In this document: positions 32,395-43,856 of the stretch, one piece after another
Layout of the letters: each line of letters opens with the position of its first letter
Numbering within the stretch: the first letter of the stretch is position 1
NCBI GenBank assembly: GCA_019310965.1
Contig: JAFDDG010000010.1
Coordinates: 1 to 64,000, forward strand
Source: Deltaproteobacteria bacterium
GTDB taxonomy: Bacteria > Myxococcota_A > UBA9160 > SMWR01
DNA length: 64,000 nucleotides
Direction: 5' to 3'
The notes under the pieces: generated by a model
The model's database searches: none
What the model was told of the DNA's origin: nothing
What the model saw: the letters and a program-made list of their open reading frames with translations, nothing else
Program-made: the position numbers and the translations under genes

Positions 32395-33234
32395 TCAGCG
32401 ATAGGCGGCGATGTAGCAGATCCAGGCCGGGTCTTCGGGGGCGCGTTCGCAGAGCCGGAAGATGCCGTTGCCCTCGCCAGTGTCGCCGTCCGTGCCTTCC
32501 CAGTAGACCTCGGTCTCGTTGAAGCCGGCCTCGCCCAGGAGCTCCCGCAGCTCCGGAATTGTCCACAGGCGCCAGTCGTAGCGGAAGGCGCGCCGCATGC
32601 GGCTGCCGTCCGAGAATTCGAAGTGGATGAAGTTGGTGACTTTGTGGTGGATCGGCTCGAACTCGTGCTGGTCCCACACGTAGGTGAAGCCGTCGACTTC
32701 GCGCCGCTCCTCCTGGGGCTTTTGCGCCTCGCCGCCGCCGTAGACGTCGATGATGAAGAGCCCCTCGTCGCCCAGCGTCTTGCGCGCGACTTCGAAGTAG
32801 TTGCGCAACGTCTCCCGCGTGTTGAACAGGAAGTACGAGAAGTTGAAGGCGACCGTGACGTCCACCAGATCGTGGCGCACTTCGAGCACGTCGCCCTGGA
32901 TCAGTGCCAGCCGTCTGCTCTGATCCTCGCCGAGTTTGGGGCCGTGCCGCGCGCGTCCCCACTCGAGCGGCTCCGGATCGAGGTCGATGCCCCAGGCACG
33001 GTTGTCCGCGTGGTTGCGGATCCACTCGTAGGCGAAGACCGCCGTGCCGCAGAAATCTTCACGCATGCTGCGCGCCGGCCTGGCGAAGCGCTTCTTGTAG
33101 ATGCGCGAGACCAGCGCAACGTCCGCCTCGGGCTGCTGCACGCTCTTCTCGTAGAGTTCGTGCTTGTCCGCTTGCTGGGCCTGGGTCTTCCAGGCTGTGC
33201 TCTTGCGTTTCTTGTTCTTCTGCTTCTTGGCCAT
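32395..33234 (-). CDS. Class I SAM-dependent methyltransferase
   Basis: A 279-residue protein. A strongly basic N-terminus of about 15 residues (MAKKQKNKKRKS) precedes a methyltransferase fold. Motif I is degenerate (REDFCGTAVFAYEWI). GIDLDPEPLEWGRARHG gives the acidic motif II, and DVTVAFNFSYFLF with LFIIDVYGGGEAQ follow. The basic tail could contact RNA or DNA. The family is present in many bacteria and its substrate is unknown. It converges with mlaC and is divergent from the DUF3179 gene. Confidence 0.82.
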   Translation of the reverse strand: MAKKQKNKKRKSTAWKTQAQQADKHELYEKSVQQPEADVALVSRIYKKRFARPARSMREDFCGTAVFAYEWIRNHADNRAWGIDLDPEPLEWGRARHGPKLGEDQSRRLALIQGDVLEVRHDLVDVTVAFNFSYFLFNTRETLRNYFEVARKTLGDEGLFIIDVYGGGEAQKPQEERREVDGFTYVWDQHEFEPIHHKVTNFIHFEFSDGSRMRRAFRYDWRLWTIPELRELLGEAGFNETEVYWEGTDGDTGEGNGIFRLCERAPEDPAWICYIAAYR

Positions 33235-33354
33235 CTCACCCTCCCCAGGGTGCCGTTCTCGGCATCGCCGATGCTAGCAGCCGCCCGGGCCGGGGTGTGC
33301 CGCGCGAGGGTACTCCGGCGTCGGAGACGGCGTAGACTCTGCCGAGGAGGCAGC

Positions 33355-34293
33355 ATGCGGAACCCCGCGGCGACTTCAGGGATGCTGTGCGTGGCGCTGC
33401 TCGCGCTGGCGGCGTCGGCTTCGGCGCAGCAGAGAAACGGCTTCGAACTCGCTCCGAGCCTCGTGCCGGTCGAGGAGATCCTGGCCGGGGGGCCGCCGCG
33501 GGACGGCATTCCGGCGCTCGATGGCCCGAAGTTCGTGTCCGCCGCGGCATCCGCCTGGGAGGACGACGAGCATGTGGTCGGTGTCAGCGTGGGCGGCGAG
33601 AGCCGTGCCTACCCGCTGGCGATCCTGGTCTGGCACGAGCTCGTGAACGACACCTTGGGGGGCGAGCCGATCCTGGTCTCCTACTGCCCGCTGTGCGGCA
33701 CTGCGATGGTCTTCGATCGTCGGGTGGTGGGTCGCGCGCGGCGCTTCGGCGTTTCGGGGCTGCTGTATCTGTCGGACCTGCTGCTCTACGACCGCGCCAC
33801 GGAGAGTCTGTGGTCGCAGGTCTCGGCGATGGCGGTGACGGGGCCCTCGCGTGGCAAGCGTCTGGATCTAATGCGTTCCCGGGTCGTCAGCTGGGGCACG
33901 TGGCGCGAGGCGCACCCGGACACGACGGTCTTGACGCGGGACACCGGGCACCGGCGCGCCTACGGCCAGACGCCCTACGCCGGCTACTCCGCCAGTGGCG
34001 AGCTGCGCTTCCCCGCGCCGCTGGACCGCCGCTACCACCCGAAGACGCCCACGGTCGGCGTGCGGCTGCGCGCGGGGGCTGCCCGCGCGTATCCCGCGAT
34101 CGAGGTGGTGAAGGCGGGCGGCGTGGTGCGCGATCGCTTCGCCGGGCACGACGTTCAGGTCGTGTACGACCCGGACGACGGCTCGTTCCGAGTGACAGCG
34201 CCGGACGAGATCGAGGTGATCGAGGGCTTCTGGTTTGCCTGGGTGGCCTTTCACCCGGAGACCAGCGTGTATCGGGCGGGCGACGACGACTGA
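33355..34293 (+). CDS. DUF3179-family exported protein
   Basis: A 312-residue protein. A signal peptide of about 25 residues ends at ASASAQ. The DUF3179 hallmark VSYCPLCGTAMVFDRRV occurs near residue 108 and includes a CPLC motif that could bind metal or haem, but no function is established for the family. RAYPLAILVWHELVNDTLGG and SWGTWREAHPDT are further family blocks. GAGGAGG precedes the ATG at 33355. It is probably periplasmic. The longer frame to 32623 runs inside the divergent methyltransferase and is rejected. Confidence 0.9.
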   Translation: MRNPAATSGMLCVALLALAASASAQQRNGFELAPSLVPVEEILAGGPPRDGIPALDGPKFVSAAASAWEDDEHVVGVSVGGESRAYPLAILVWHELVNDTLGGEPILVSYCPLCGTAMVFDRRVVGRARRFGVSGLLYLSDLLLYDRATESLWSQVSAMAVTGPSRGKRLDLMRSRVVSWGTWREAHPDTTVLTRDTGHRRAYGQTPYAGYSASGELRFPAPLDRRYHPKTPTVGVRLRAGAARAYPAIEVVKAGGVVRDRFAGHDVQVVYDPDDGSFRVTAPDEIEVIEGFWFAWVAFHPETSVYRAGDDD

Positions 34294-34302
34294 TCGGGCG
34301 GT

Positions 34303-35199
34303 CTAGGCTGCGCCGTCATCTCCGAGCGCGGTGTCGAGCGTGGCTTCTCCGATGCGACGCAGCACCGGCTCGTCGGCCGAGTCCGCCATGAAGGCGAGCG
34401 CCAGCTGCAAGGCCCAGCCCTGCGCGCGCCCCCAGGTGGCGTCGTCCACATCGCCTGCCGCCGAGCGAAAGCGCTGGCGCGCACTCGGCTCGAAGAGCAT
34501 CCAGGCAATGGCGAGATCCGTCGCCGGATCGCCGGCGCTGATGTCGCCGAGATCGATCACCGCGGAGAGCACACCCTCGTGCACCAGCAGGTTTGCCGGG
34601 TGCAGGTCGCCGTGCAGCCAGACGGGCGCCTTCGACCAATGGGGAAGCGCAAGGCAGCGGGCCCACAGCGCGCGCACGGCCGCTGCGTCGATTGCAGCGC
34701 CGAGCTGCTCGACACGTCGGTCCAGTGCCGCGTTGCGGGATTGCAGCGGCCCACCCCGGAACGCGTTGCGGGGCGCATCCGTCGGAGCGGGGCGGTGCAG
34801 CGCCGCGGAGAATGCGCCCAACCGGTCCGCGCTGGCGAAGGGATCGCGTGGCGCGGATGTGGCGGCCGGCTCCCCTGGGAGCCACGGGCAGATGCTCCAG
34901 CGCCACGGGTAACGGCGCCCAGGCTCGCCCGTGCGCAGCGGTGCGGGCACCGGCAACGGCAGGCTCGGGGCGAGCCGCGGCAACCAGGTCTGCTCGTGGA
35001 CGACGAGGTCGGCGCCCAGCTGGCGCCGCGGCAGCCGCACGCAGAGTGCGTCCCCGAGGCGGTAGATCAGGTTGTCCCATCCCGAGGCGAACTCGCGCAA
35101 CGGCAGCGCCGCCAGATCCGGATGCTGATCGGCGAGCAGACCGCGCACCAGCTCGACGTCGACCGCATGCTCCGCCGCGGGCTTGTTGCTGGCCGCCAC
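34303..35199 (-). CDS. APH-fold phosphotransferase
   Basis: A 298-residue aminoglycoside-phosphotransferase-fold kinase. The catalytic loop is WLHGDLHPANLLV (His-Gly-Asp-x-His, with Asp and Asn roles as in APH), and the metal-binding segment reads VIDLGDISAGDPATDLA. Members phosphorylate small hydroxyl substrates including antibiotics, choline and fructosamine. Neighbours give no substrate. The GTG at 35199 is preferred because GGGAGG lies 6 nt upstream, rather than a TTG at 35220. It converges with the DUF3179 gene (9 nt between stops). Confidence 0.88.
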   Translation of the reverse strand: MAASNKPAAEHAVDVELVRGLLADQHPDLAALPLREFASGWDNLIYRLGDALCVRLPRRQLGADLVVHEQTWLPRLAPSLPLPVPAPLRTGEPGRRYPWRWSICPWLPGEPAATSAPRDPFASADRLGAFSAALHRPAPTDAPRNAFRGGPLQSRNAALDRRVEQLGAAIDAAAVRALWARCLALPHWSKAPVWLHGDLHPANLLVHEGVLSAVIDLGDISAGDPATDLAIAWMLFEPSARQRFRSAAGDVDDATWGRAQGWALQLALAFMADSADEPVLRRIGEATLDTALGDDGAA

Positions 35200-35248
35200 C
35201 TCGCCTCCCGTCGGCAGCAACGCTACCTGCTCGACGCTGGGCTGTCCC

Positions 35249-38956
<3,708 letters not shown>

Positions 38957-39003
38957 CGCGCATCGGCAGGCGCGAAGCGGGAAAGTAATCTATTCATCAG
39001 CTT

Positions 39004-39019
39004 ATCTCAATATAGAGAT
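39004..39019. promoter_or_regulatory. Candidate operator upstream of metH
   Basis: ATCTCAATATAGAGAT is a 16-bp near-perfect dyad (ATCTC-N6-GAGAT) in an AT-rich 80-bp gap between the HAD gene and metH on the minus strand. It lies 47-63 nt upstream of the metH ATG. In many Proteobacteria metH and ahcY are controlled by the ArsR-family repressor SahR; whether this dyad is such a site is a guess. No cobalamin riboswitch core was recognised. Confidence 0.4.
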
Positions 39020-39039
39020 TTTCAAATGCCCCCAGGGGA

Positions 39040-39675
39040 TCAAAGTTCTAGCCGCGGCACGCCCAGCGTGGCGGCCAGCTCGGCCAGGGCCTCGTCGGGA
39101 TCTTCCACCTTGATCGTCGTCATCCCCAGGGCCCGGGCGGCCTTCAGATTGCTGCCGATGTCGTCGAGGAAGACGGCCTGGCGTGGCTCGATCTCGAGCG
39201 CGCGGCAGGCGTGCTCGTAGATGCGCGGGTCGGGCTTGCGCAGCCCCACGGCACTCGACTCGATGAAGACGTCGAAGAGCGGGCGCAGAGCGCCTGCGCC
39301 CTTGTCGGGGTCTTCTCTGGCCCAGTTGTTGGTGAGGGCGGCCACCTTGAAGGCGAGCTGCCGCAGCCGTGCGATGGCACGCAGCATCTGTGGGCGCGGC
39401 TGCGACGCGGCGTGCACACGAGACATCACGTCGCGCGCCGAAACGGGCTGGCCGGCGGCGTGGCACTCGCCCTCGAACGCCTCGAAAAAGACTTCCAGCG
39501 AGATTTCGCCGCGTTCGAGCTGCGACCAGGCGCCGCGCGGCGCCGTGTCGACCACCACCCGATTGACGAAGCCGCTTCGGATGCCCGACTCGCGCTCGTA
39601 GTCCGCAATGGCGTGGAGCGGCGAGCCCAGCACCACGCCGCCGAGATCGAAGATGACCGCCGCCAGTTCCCTCAT
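39040..39675 (-). CDS. HAD-superfamily hydrolase
   Basis: A 211-residue HAD subfamily IA hydrolase. Motif I is VIFDLGGVVLG (nucleophile Asp10), motif II in ALTNNW, motif III Lys in GLRKPDPRIYEHA and motif IV in VFLDDIGSNLKAA. The second Asp of motif I is replaced by Gly (DLGG), typical of epoxide-hydrolase N-domain and ACAD10-like HADs. Phosphatase activity is possible but the substrate is unknown. The ATG at 39675 is chosen from the frame; the ribosome binding site is weak. metH lies downstream on the same strand. Confidence 0.88.
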   Translation of the reverse strand: MRELAAVIFDLGGVVLGSPLHAIADYERESGIRSGFVNRVVVDTAPRGAWSQLERGEISLEVFFEAFEGECHAAGQPVSARDVMSRVHAASQPRPQMLRAIARLRQLAFKVAALTNNWAREDPDKGAGALRPLFDVFIESSAVGLRKPDPRIYEHACRALEIEPRQAVFLDDIGSNLKAARALGMTTIKVEDPDEALAELAATLGVPRLEL

Positions 39676-39825
39676 CCGCGCGCCGATGCGTAGCCCAGGC
39701 GGCGCAGCGAATCGAGCGAGGTGAGCGCCGGGAGCACTCCAGCCGTGGTCGAGCCCATTGCGGCTCCCGAAGCGGTGGGCGCCCGTGGCAAGATACGATT
39801 CTGCAACAGACTCGGAGGTGCACCG

Positions 39826-40530
39826 ATGCGTGGTCGTTTCGTTTTGAATGTGGGCGTGGTGGCATTGCTGTTGGCGTGCAGCGCCGAACGGCCGGCGGCG
39901 GCCGACGATCCCCTGGATCGTGTGAGCTTCGGCGTCCAGCGCACGCGCGAAGTCGACAACGACTGGGTCACCGCCACCATCGGCGTGACCCATGAGGACG
40001 CGGATCCGGCGGCGCTGGCCGCGCAGATCAACGAGGACATGAGCTGGGCGCTCGGCGTGGCCAAGACCGAAGCTCGGGTGAGCGTGCGCACGGGCGGTTA
40101 CCGCACGTACCCGGTCTCGGATCCCAAGCGCGGTACGTTGCGTCTCTGGCGCGGGGGGCAGGATCTCGTGCTCGAGAGCGGCGACGCGCTCGCCCTGAGC
40201 GAGCTGCTCGGCAAGTTGCAGGCCCGGCTTCAGCTGCGGGGCATCCAGCAGAGCGTGTCGCGAGAGCTCCGGGAGGCGGTGGAAGAGGAGCTGATGGCCG
40301 AAGTGCTCGTTGCCTACCAAGCGCGAGCCGAGCGCATCGCGAAGCACATGGGGGCGAAGGGGCAGCGTTTGATCGAGCTGCGGCTCGACACGCCCGGTGC
40401 GCCGCCGCCGGTGCGACTGCAGGCCCGGGCGATGGCGATGGAATCGGATCGTTTCGCGCCGCCGCCCATCGAAGGCGGCACCAGCACGCTGCGCATGGGC
40501 GCGAGTGCCACGATCGCGCTGGAGCGTTAG
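39826..40530 (+). CDS. SIMPL-domain (DUF541) lipoprotein
   Basis: A 234-residue exported protein. The signal peptide ends with a lipobox in VALLLACS, so lipidation at Cys17 is likely. The SIMPL domain covers residues 30-230. DUF541/SIMPL proteins assemble into oligomers and are linked to oxidative-stress defence or antigenic cell-surface roles in different bacteria. CGGAGGTG lies before the ATG at 39826, so that start is favoured over the upstream ATG at 39721. It is transcribed away from the HAD gene. Confidence 0.82.
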   Translation: MRGRFVLNVGVVALLLACSAERPAAADDPLDRVSFGVQRTREVDNDWVTATIGVTHEDADPAALAAQINEDMSWALGVAKTEARVSVRTGGYRTYPVSDPKRGTLRLWRGGQDLVLESGDALALSELLGKLQARLQLRGIQQSVSRELREAVEEELMAEVLVAYQARAERIAKHMGAKGQRLIELRLDTPGAPPPVRLQARAMAMESDRFAPPPIEGGTSTLRMGASATIALER

Positions 40531-40588
40531 CAGGTTTCTCCGTGAGGCCCGGCAGCACCCTTGCGCAGCCAGCGCGAGCCGCGGGTCC

Positions 40589-41374
40589 TCACGGGTCCGA
40601 GAACTCCGGGTCGCGCTTCTCGAGGTTCGCCTTCACGGCTTCCCGCTGGTTTGCTTTTCCGAGCAGCGCCCGCTGCAGGCCCTCCTCGAGCCGCAGACCC
40701 TGTTCGACGGACAGCTGCGGTGCCTTGTCGAGCAGCTGCTTGGCGGCGCGCACGGCGTCCGGCGACCTTCGCGCGATCTCGTGGGCGAGTTCGAAGGCGG
40801 CGGCCAGCGGATCCTCCGAGAGCTGCGTCACCAGGCCGAGCTCCGCCGCCTCGTCGCCGCTCAGGATCCGACCGGTGAACGTGAGCTCCTTCGCCACGTC
40901 TGCGCGCACCAGCTGCAGCAGCGTCTGGCTCAAGCTCATGTCCGGGATCAAGCCCCACTTGCTCTCCATCACCGATAGCTTTGCATCGGGACGCGCGAAG
41001 CGGATGTCGGCGCCGAGGGCGATCTGGAGCCCGCCACCGAAGCACGCGCCGTGAATGGCCGCGATCACCGGCACCGGCACCTCGTTCCACACCCAGGCGG
41101 CCCGTTGCACGCGGTTGGCGGGGCCGGCGTCGTTGCGCGCGAAGGGGTCGAGGCCTCCGGGTTTCGCGAAGTTCGCGACGTCGACTCCGGCGCAGAAGCT
41201 GCGGCCCTCGCCCGAGAGCACGACGGCGCGCAGCGACCGGTCGGCGGCCAGCGTGGTGCCAGCGTCCGTGATGGCGCTAAACATCTCCGCGTCGAGCGCG
41301 TTCAGCTTGTCCGCGCGCGTCAGGCGGACGTCGGCGATGCCGGACTCGATTTCGACTCGAACGCGACCGGACAT
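40589..41374 (-). CDS. Enoyl-CoA hydratase/isomerase-family protein
   Basis: A 261-residue crotonase of normal length. Conserved regions are LTRADKLNALDAEMF, then GEGRSFCAGVDVANF (CoA/oxyanion), HGACFGGGLQIALGADIRFA with the second oxyanion Gly, and VMESKWGLIPDM with a Glu-containing catalytic strand. GGAGGTTCGC precedes the ATG at 41374. It would hydrate, isomerise or cleave an acyl-CoA. The sensor-like ATPase gene 29 bp upstream is on the same strand. Confidence 0.93.
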   Translation of the reverse strand: MSGRVRVEIESGIADVRLTRADKLNALDAEMFSAITDAGTTLAADRSLRAVVLSGEGRSFCAGVDVANFAKPGGLDPFARNDAGPANRVQRAAWVWNEVPVPVIAAIHGACFGGGLQIALGADIRFARPDAKLSVMESKWGLIPDMSLSQTLLQLVRADVAKELTFTGRILSGDEAAELGLVTQLSEDPLAAAFELAHEIARRSPDAVRAAKQLLDKAPQLSVEQGLRLEEGLQRALLGKANQREAVKANLEKRDPEFSDP

Positions 41375-41403
41375 GCGAACCTCCGTGGCGCCAGCGCGTC
41401 TGA

Positions 41404-42795
41404 TCAGGCGGACGGCGGCGCCGTCACGGCCTGCGTCGTCGTCTCGTCGTCTTCGCCATCGATCGGCAGGAAGATCGTGAAGCGCGACCCGTGGCCGGGC
41501 TCGACTTCGACCGACAGATCGCCGCCGGCGCGCTGGAGCATGCGGTAGACCGTGGCCAGGGGAATGCCGCCGTTGATCTCCGGCGTCATGTCGGTGCCGG
41601 CGGCGGGCTCGTCGTCGAAGGCCCTGGCGAGGGCATCGGAGTCGAGTCCGCCGCTCGATTCGCTCACCGACAGAGTCACGTAACGAGCCGGAACGACGGC
41701 GGGCAGCACACCCTTTTCGGTCTTCGGGGGATCCTGGGCCGCGGCAGAGATGCGCAACGTGCCACTCGCCGGCATCACCGCGGCGGCCCGCCGCACCAGG
41801 CTCAGCAGGATCGCCTCGAGCGGGAGCCGCGGCTCCCGGGCCGGCGGCAACTCCGGCACCGGGGTGAATTCGACCTCGATGCCCGCCGGTACGATGCGGC
41901 GCACGCGGCGTTCGACTCGGCGCAGCAGCGTGTCGACGCGCAGCCCGGGCGCGGCGAGCGGGCCGTGGTGCCGCACGCGCAACCTCCGTCTGCGGTGGGT
42001 CGCGCTGCTGGCCTCCTCGAGTTCGCCGCGCTCGAGCTCCCAGCCGACCCACTGGGCCATCAGCTGGACCAGGTCCTTGTGGGTTGCCGCCAGGCGATCA
42101 CTGCGCGGCTCGCGGCTGGCGAAGACCAGCGTGCCCACGGCTTCATCGCCCTTGCGGATGGCGGCCGCCAGGTAGGTCTCGAAGCGGAAGGCCGTGCGTG
42201 CCGGATGCTCCGCCCAGCTGGCGTCGGCCGCGCGCGACACGGCCACCGGTCGGTCCGATGCGAGCGTCGGGGCGCAGTAGGTCTCGTCCAGGGGAAAGAT
42301 CGCGCCGGCGCCGACCGGAAAATCCGGGGGCGCCTGGATGGCGATCACTTCGTAGCGTTCGCCTCGCACCTGCGACACCAGACCGATCTCGAGGCCGAGG
42401 CGTTCGCAGCCGTCCTGCAGCAGCTGCGGTAGCCGGTCGTCGAGGGCGGTGCCGCGCCGTGCGGCCAGCTCCGACAGGCTCCGTACGCTCTCCATGCTGT
42501 TCCAGTGCAGGCCCTCGGCCTGGTCGAGGTCGAGGAGCGTGCGCCGCAGCATCAACACGCTCGCCAAACCGAGCAGCGCCGCCGCCAGGCCCGCTGCTGC
42601 GGCCGCGGTGCTGAGATCCAAGCCGAGCGGATCGTTCCACTGAGTCGACAGCCCGATGCCATGGGGGATGCCGAGCAGCAGGAAGAGCGCCGCGAGCAGC
42701 GCCACCCGCGTCTCGCCGCTGCGCGCCATGACGACCAGCGACGCGACGGTCGCCGCCAGCAACACCGCGAGTGTGAGGAGGTGCAGGACGTTCAA
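41404..42795 (-). CDS. Membrane GAF-HATPase sensor-like protein without a phosphoacceptor domain
   Basis: A 463-residue protein. Two to three transmembrane helices fall within residues 1-85. A GAF-like domain spans about 105-265 (LGLEIGLVSQVRGERYEVIAIQ to AVGTLVFASREPRSDR). The C-terminal 170 residues look like a degraded histidine-kinase ATPase domain (VTLSVSESSGGLDSDALARAFDD with a G-box-like NGGIPLATVYRMLQRAGGDLSVEVEPGHGSRFTIFLP). No clear HisKA helix with a phosphoacceptor His precedes it, although the middle segment (about 265-330) is basic and unassigned. It may be an atypical sensor kinase or pseudo-kinase. No response regulator is adjacent. The TTG start at 42795 is uncertain. Confidence 0.68.
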   Translation of the reverse strand: MNVLHLLTLAVLLAATVASLVVMARSGETRVALLAALFLLLGIPHGIGLSTQWNDPLGLDLSTAAAAAGLAAALLGLASVLMLRRTLLDLDQAEGLHWNSMESVRSLSELAARRGTALDDRLPQLLQDGCERLGLEIGLVSQVRGERYEVIAIQAPPDFPVGAGAIFPLDETYCAPTLASDRPVAVSRAADASWAEHPARTAFRFETYLAAAIRKGDEAVGTLVFASREPRSDRLAATHKDLVQLMAQWVGWELERGELEEASSATHRRRRLRVRHHGPLAAPGLRVDTLLRRVERRVRRIVPAGIEVEFTPVPELPPAREPRLPLEAILLSLVRRAAAVMPASGTLRISAAAQDPPKTEKGVLPAVVPARYVTLSVSESSGGLDSDALARAFDDEPAAGTDMTPEINGGIPLATVYRMLQRAGGDLSVEVEPGHGSRFTIFLPIDGEDDETTTQAVTAPPSA

Positions 42796-42920
42796 ATGGC
42801 GTGTTTCCGTTGGCGGGGCAGGGGGGGCGTTCGCTCCCGCCAGTGCGTGCGTATCCTAACCTATCTGTGCGTTGGTAATTCCACCCGATTGCGTGGATGC
42901 CATCAACCCCGGAGGGAGTC

Positions 42921-43856
42921 GTGACACCGCACCACGTCGTCGGTCTCGGCCTCTGCGTCGTCGACCACGTCTATCTGGTCGACGCGCTAGAGGCCGGCGC
43001 CACGCGCATCCGTTACGGCCAGCGCCTGGTGTCCGCCGGCGGGCACATCGGTACGGCGCTGCGCCAGGTCGCCGCGCTCGGCTGCCGCGCTCGAGTGCTC
43101 TCCGCGCTCGGGGACGACGCCGAAGGCCGTATCGTGCGCCGCTCGCTGCGCGACGCCGGCGTCGGAACGAAGGGCTTGCTGGCTTCCAGTCGCCTGCGCA
43201 CCACCGTGGCGGTGGTGCTCGTCGATCGCCGCAACGGAGAGCGACGCTTCGTGGTGCCGGAGCGTCGCGGCCTCGAAGAGGCGGCGCCGGCATTCGATCT
43301 CTCTCCCATCGATGCGCGCGCCATCTTGCTGGTGGACGCGCACTTTCCGAAGCAGGCGTTGCGGGCCGCGCGTCGCGCGCGAGCGGTGGGGGCCAGGGTG
43401 GTGGCCGACTTTCATCGCCTGAACGCCAGTGCCCGGCGCCTGTTGCCGTACGTCGACCATGCGATCGTGTCGGACGAGATCGTGAAGGCCGCGGGGTTCG
43501 CCAGCCCGCGCGCCGCACTCACCTGGCTGGCGGAACACAGTCGCGATCGTCCGGTCCTGACCCAGGGTGCGCGCGGCGGGCTATGGCTCGACGGCAAGCG
43601 CTTCCGCCGCTTCGCGCCACACCGCGTTCGGGTGGTCGACACCACCGGGGCGGGCGACGTGTTTCACGGCGCATTCGTGGCTGGGCTGGCGTTCGGTCTC
43701 GAGTTCGGGGCCTGCCTGGATCTCGGTGCCCGCGCGGCTGCTGGCAACTGCACGGCGCTCGGCGGCGCCGCATTGCTCATGACTCGGGACGAGCTGCCTT
43801 CTCTTGCGCGGAGGCCGGCTGCGGCTGTTGCACGGAGAGCGCGACGAGGTCGGTGA
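42921..43856 (+). CDS. PfkB-family carbohydrate kinase
   Basis: A 311-residue ribokinase-fold enzyme. The N-terminal GLGLCVVDHV and GGHIGTALRQVAALG (substrate lid) and the C-terminal VVDTTGAGDVFHGAF, with GAGD at 243-246 and Asp246 as catalytic base, define the family. It phosphorylates a sugar or nucleoside with ATP, and the specificity is unclear. GGAGGGA stands immediately upstream of the GTG at 42921. The last 80 nt overlap the opposite-strand protease gene tail to tail. Confidence 0.9.
   Translation: MTPHHVVGLGLCVVDHVYLVDALEAGATRIRYGQRLVSAGGHIGTALRQVAALGCRARVLSALGDDAEGRIVRRSLRDAGVGTKGLLASSRLRTTVAVVLVDRRNGERRFVVPERRGLEEAAPAFDLSPIDARAILLVDAHFPKQALRAARRARAVGARVVADFHRLNASARRLLPYVDHAIVSDEIVKAAGFASPRAALTWLAEHSRDRPVLTQGARGGLWLDGKRFRRFAPHRVRVVDTTGAGDVFHGAFVAGLAFGLEFGACLDLGARAAAGNCTALGGAALLMTRDELPSLARRPAAAVARRARRGR

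Noticed and set aside
38957-39039. Cobalamin riboswitch upstream of metH
   Set aside because: The gap is only 83 bp, far shorter than a cobalamin riboswitch, and lacks its conserved B12-box.
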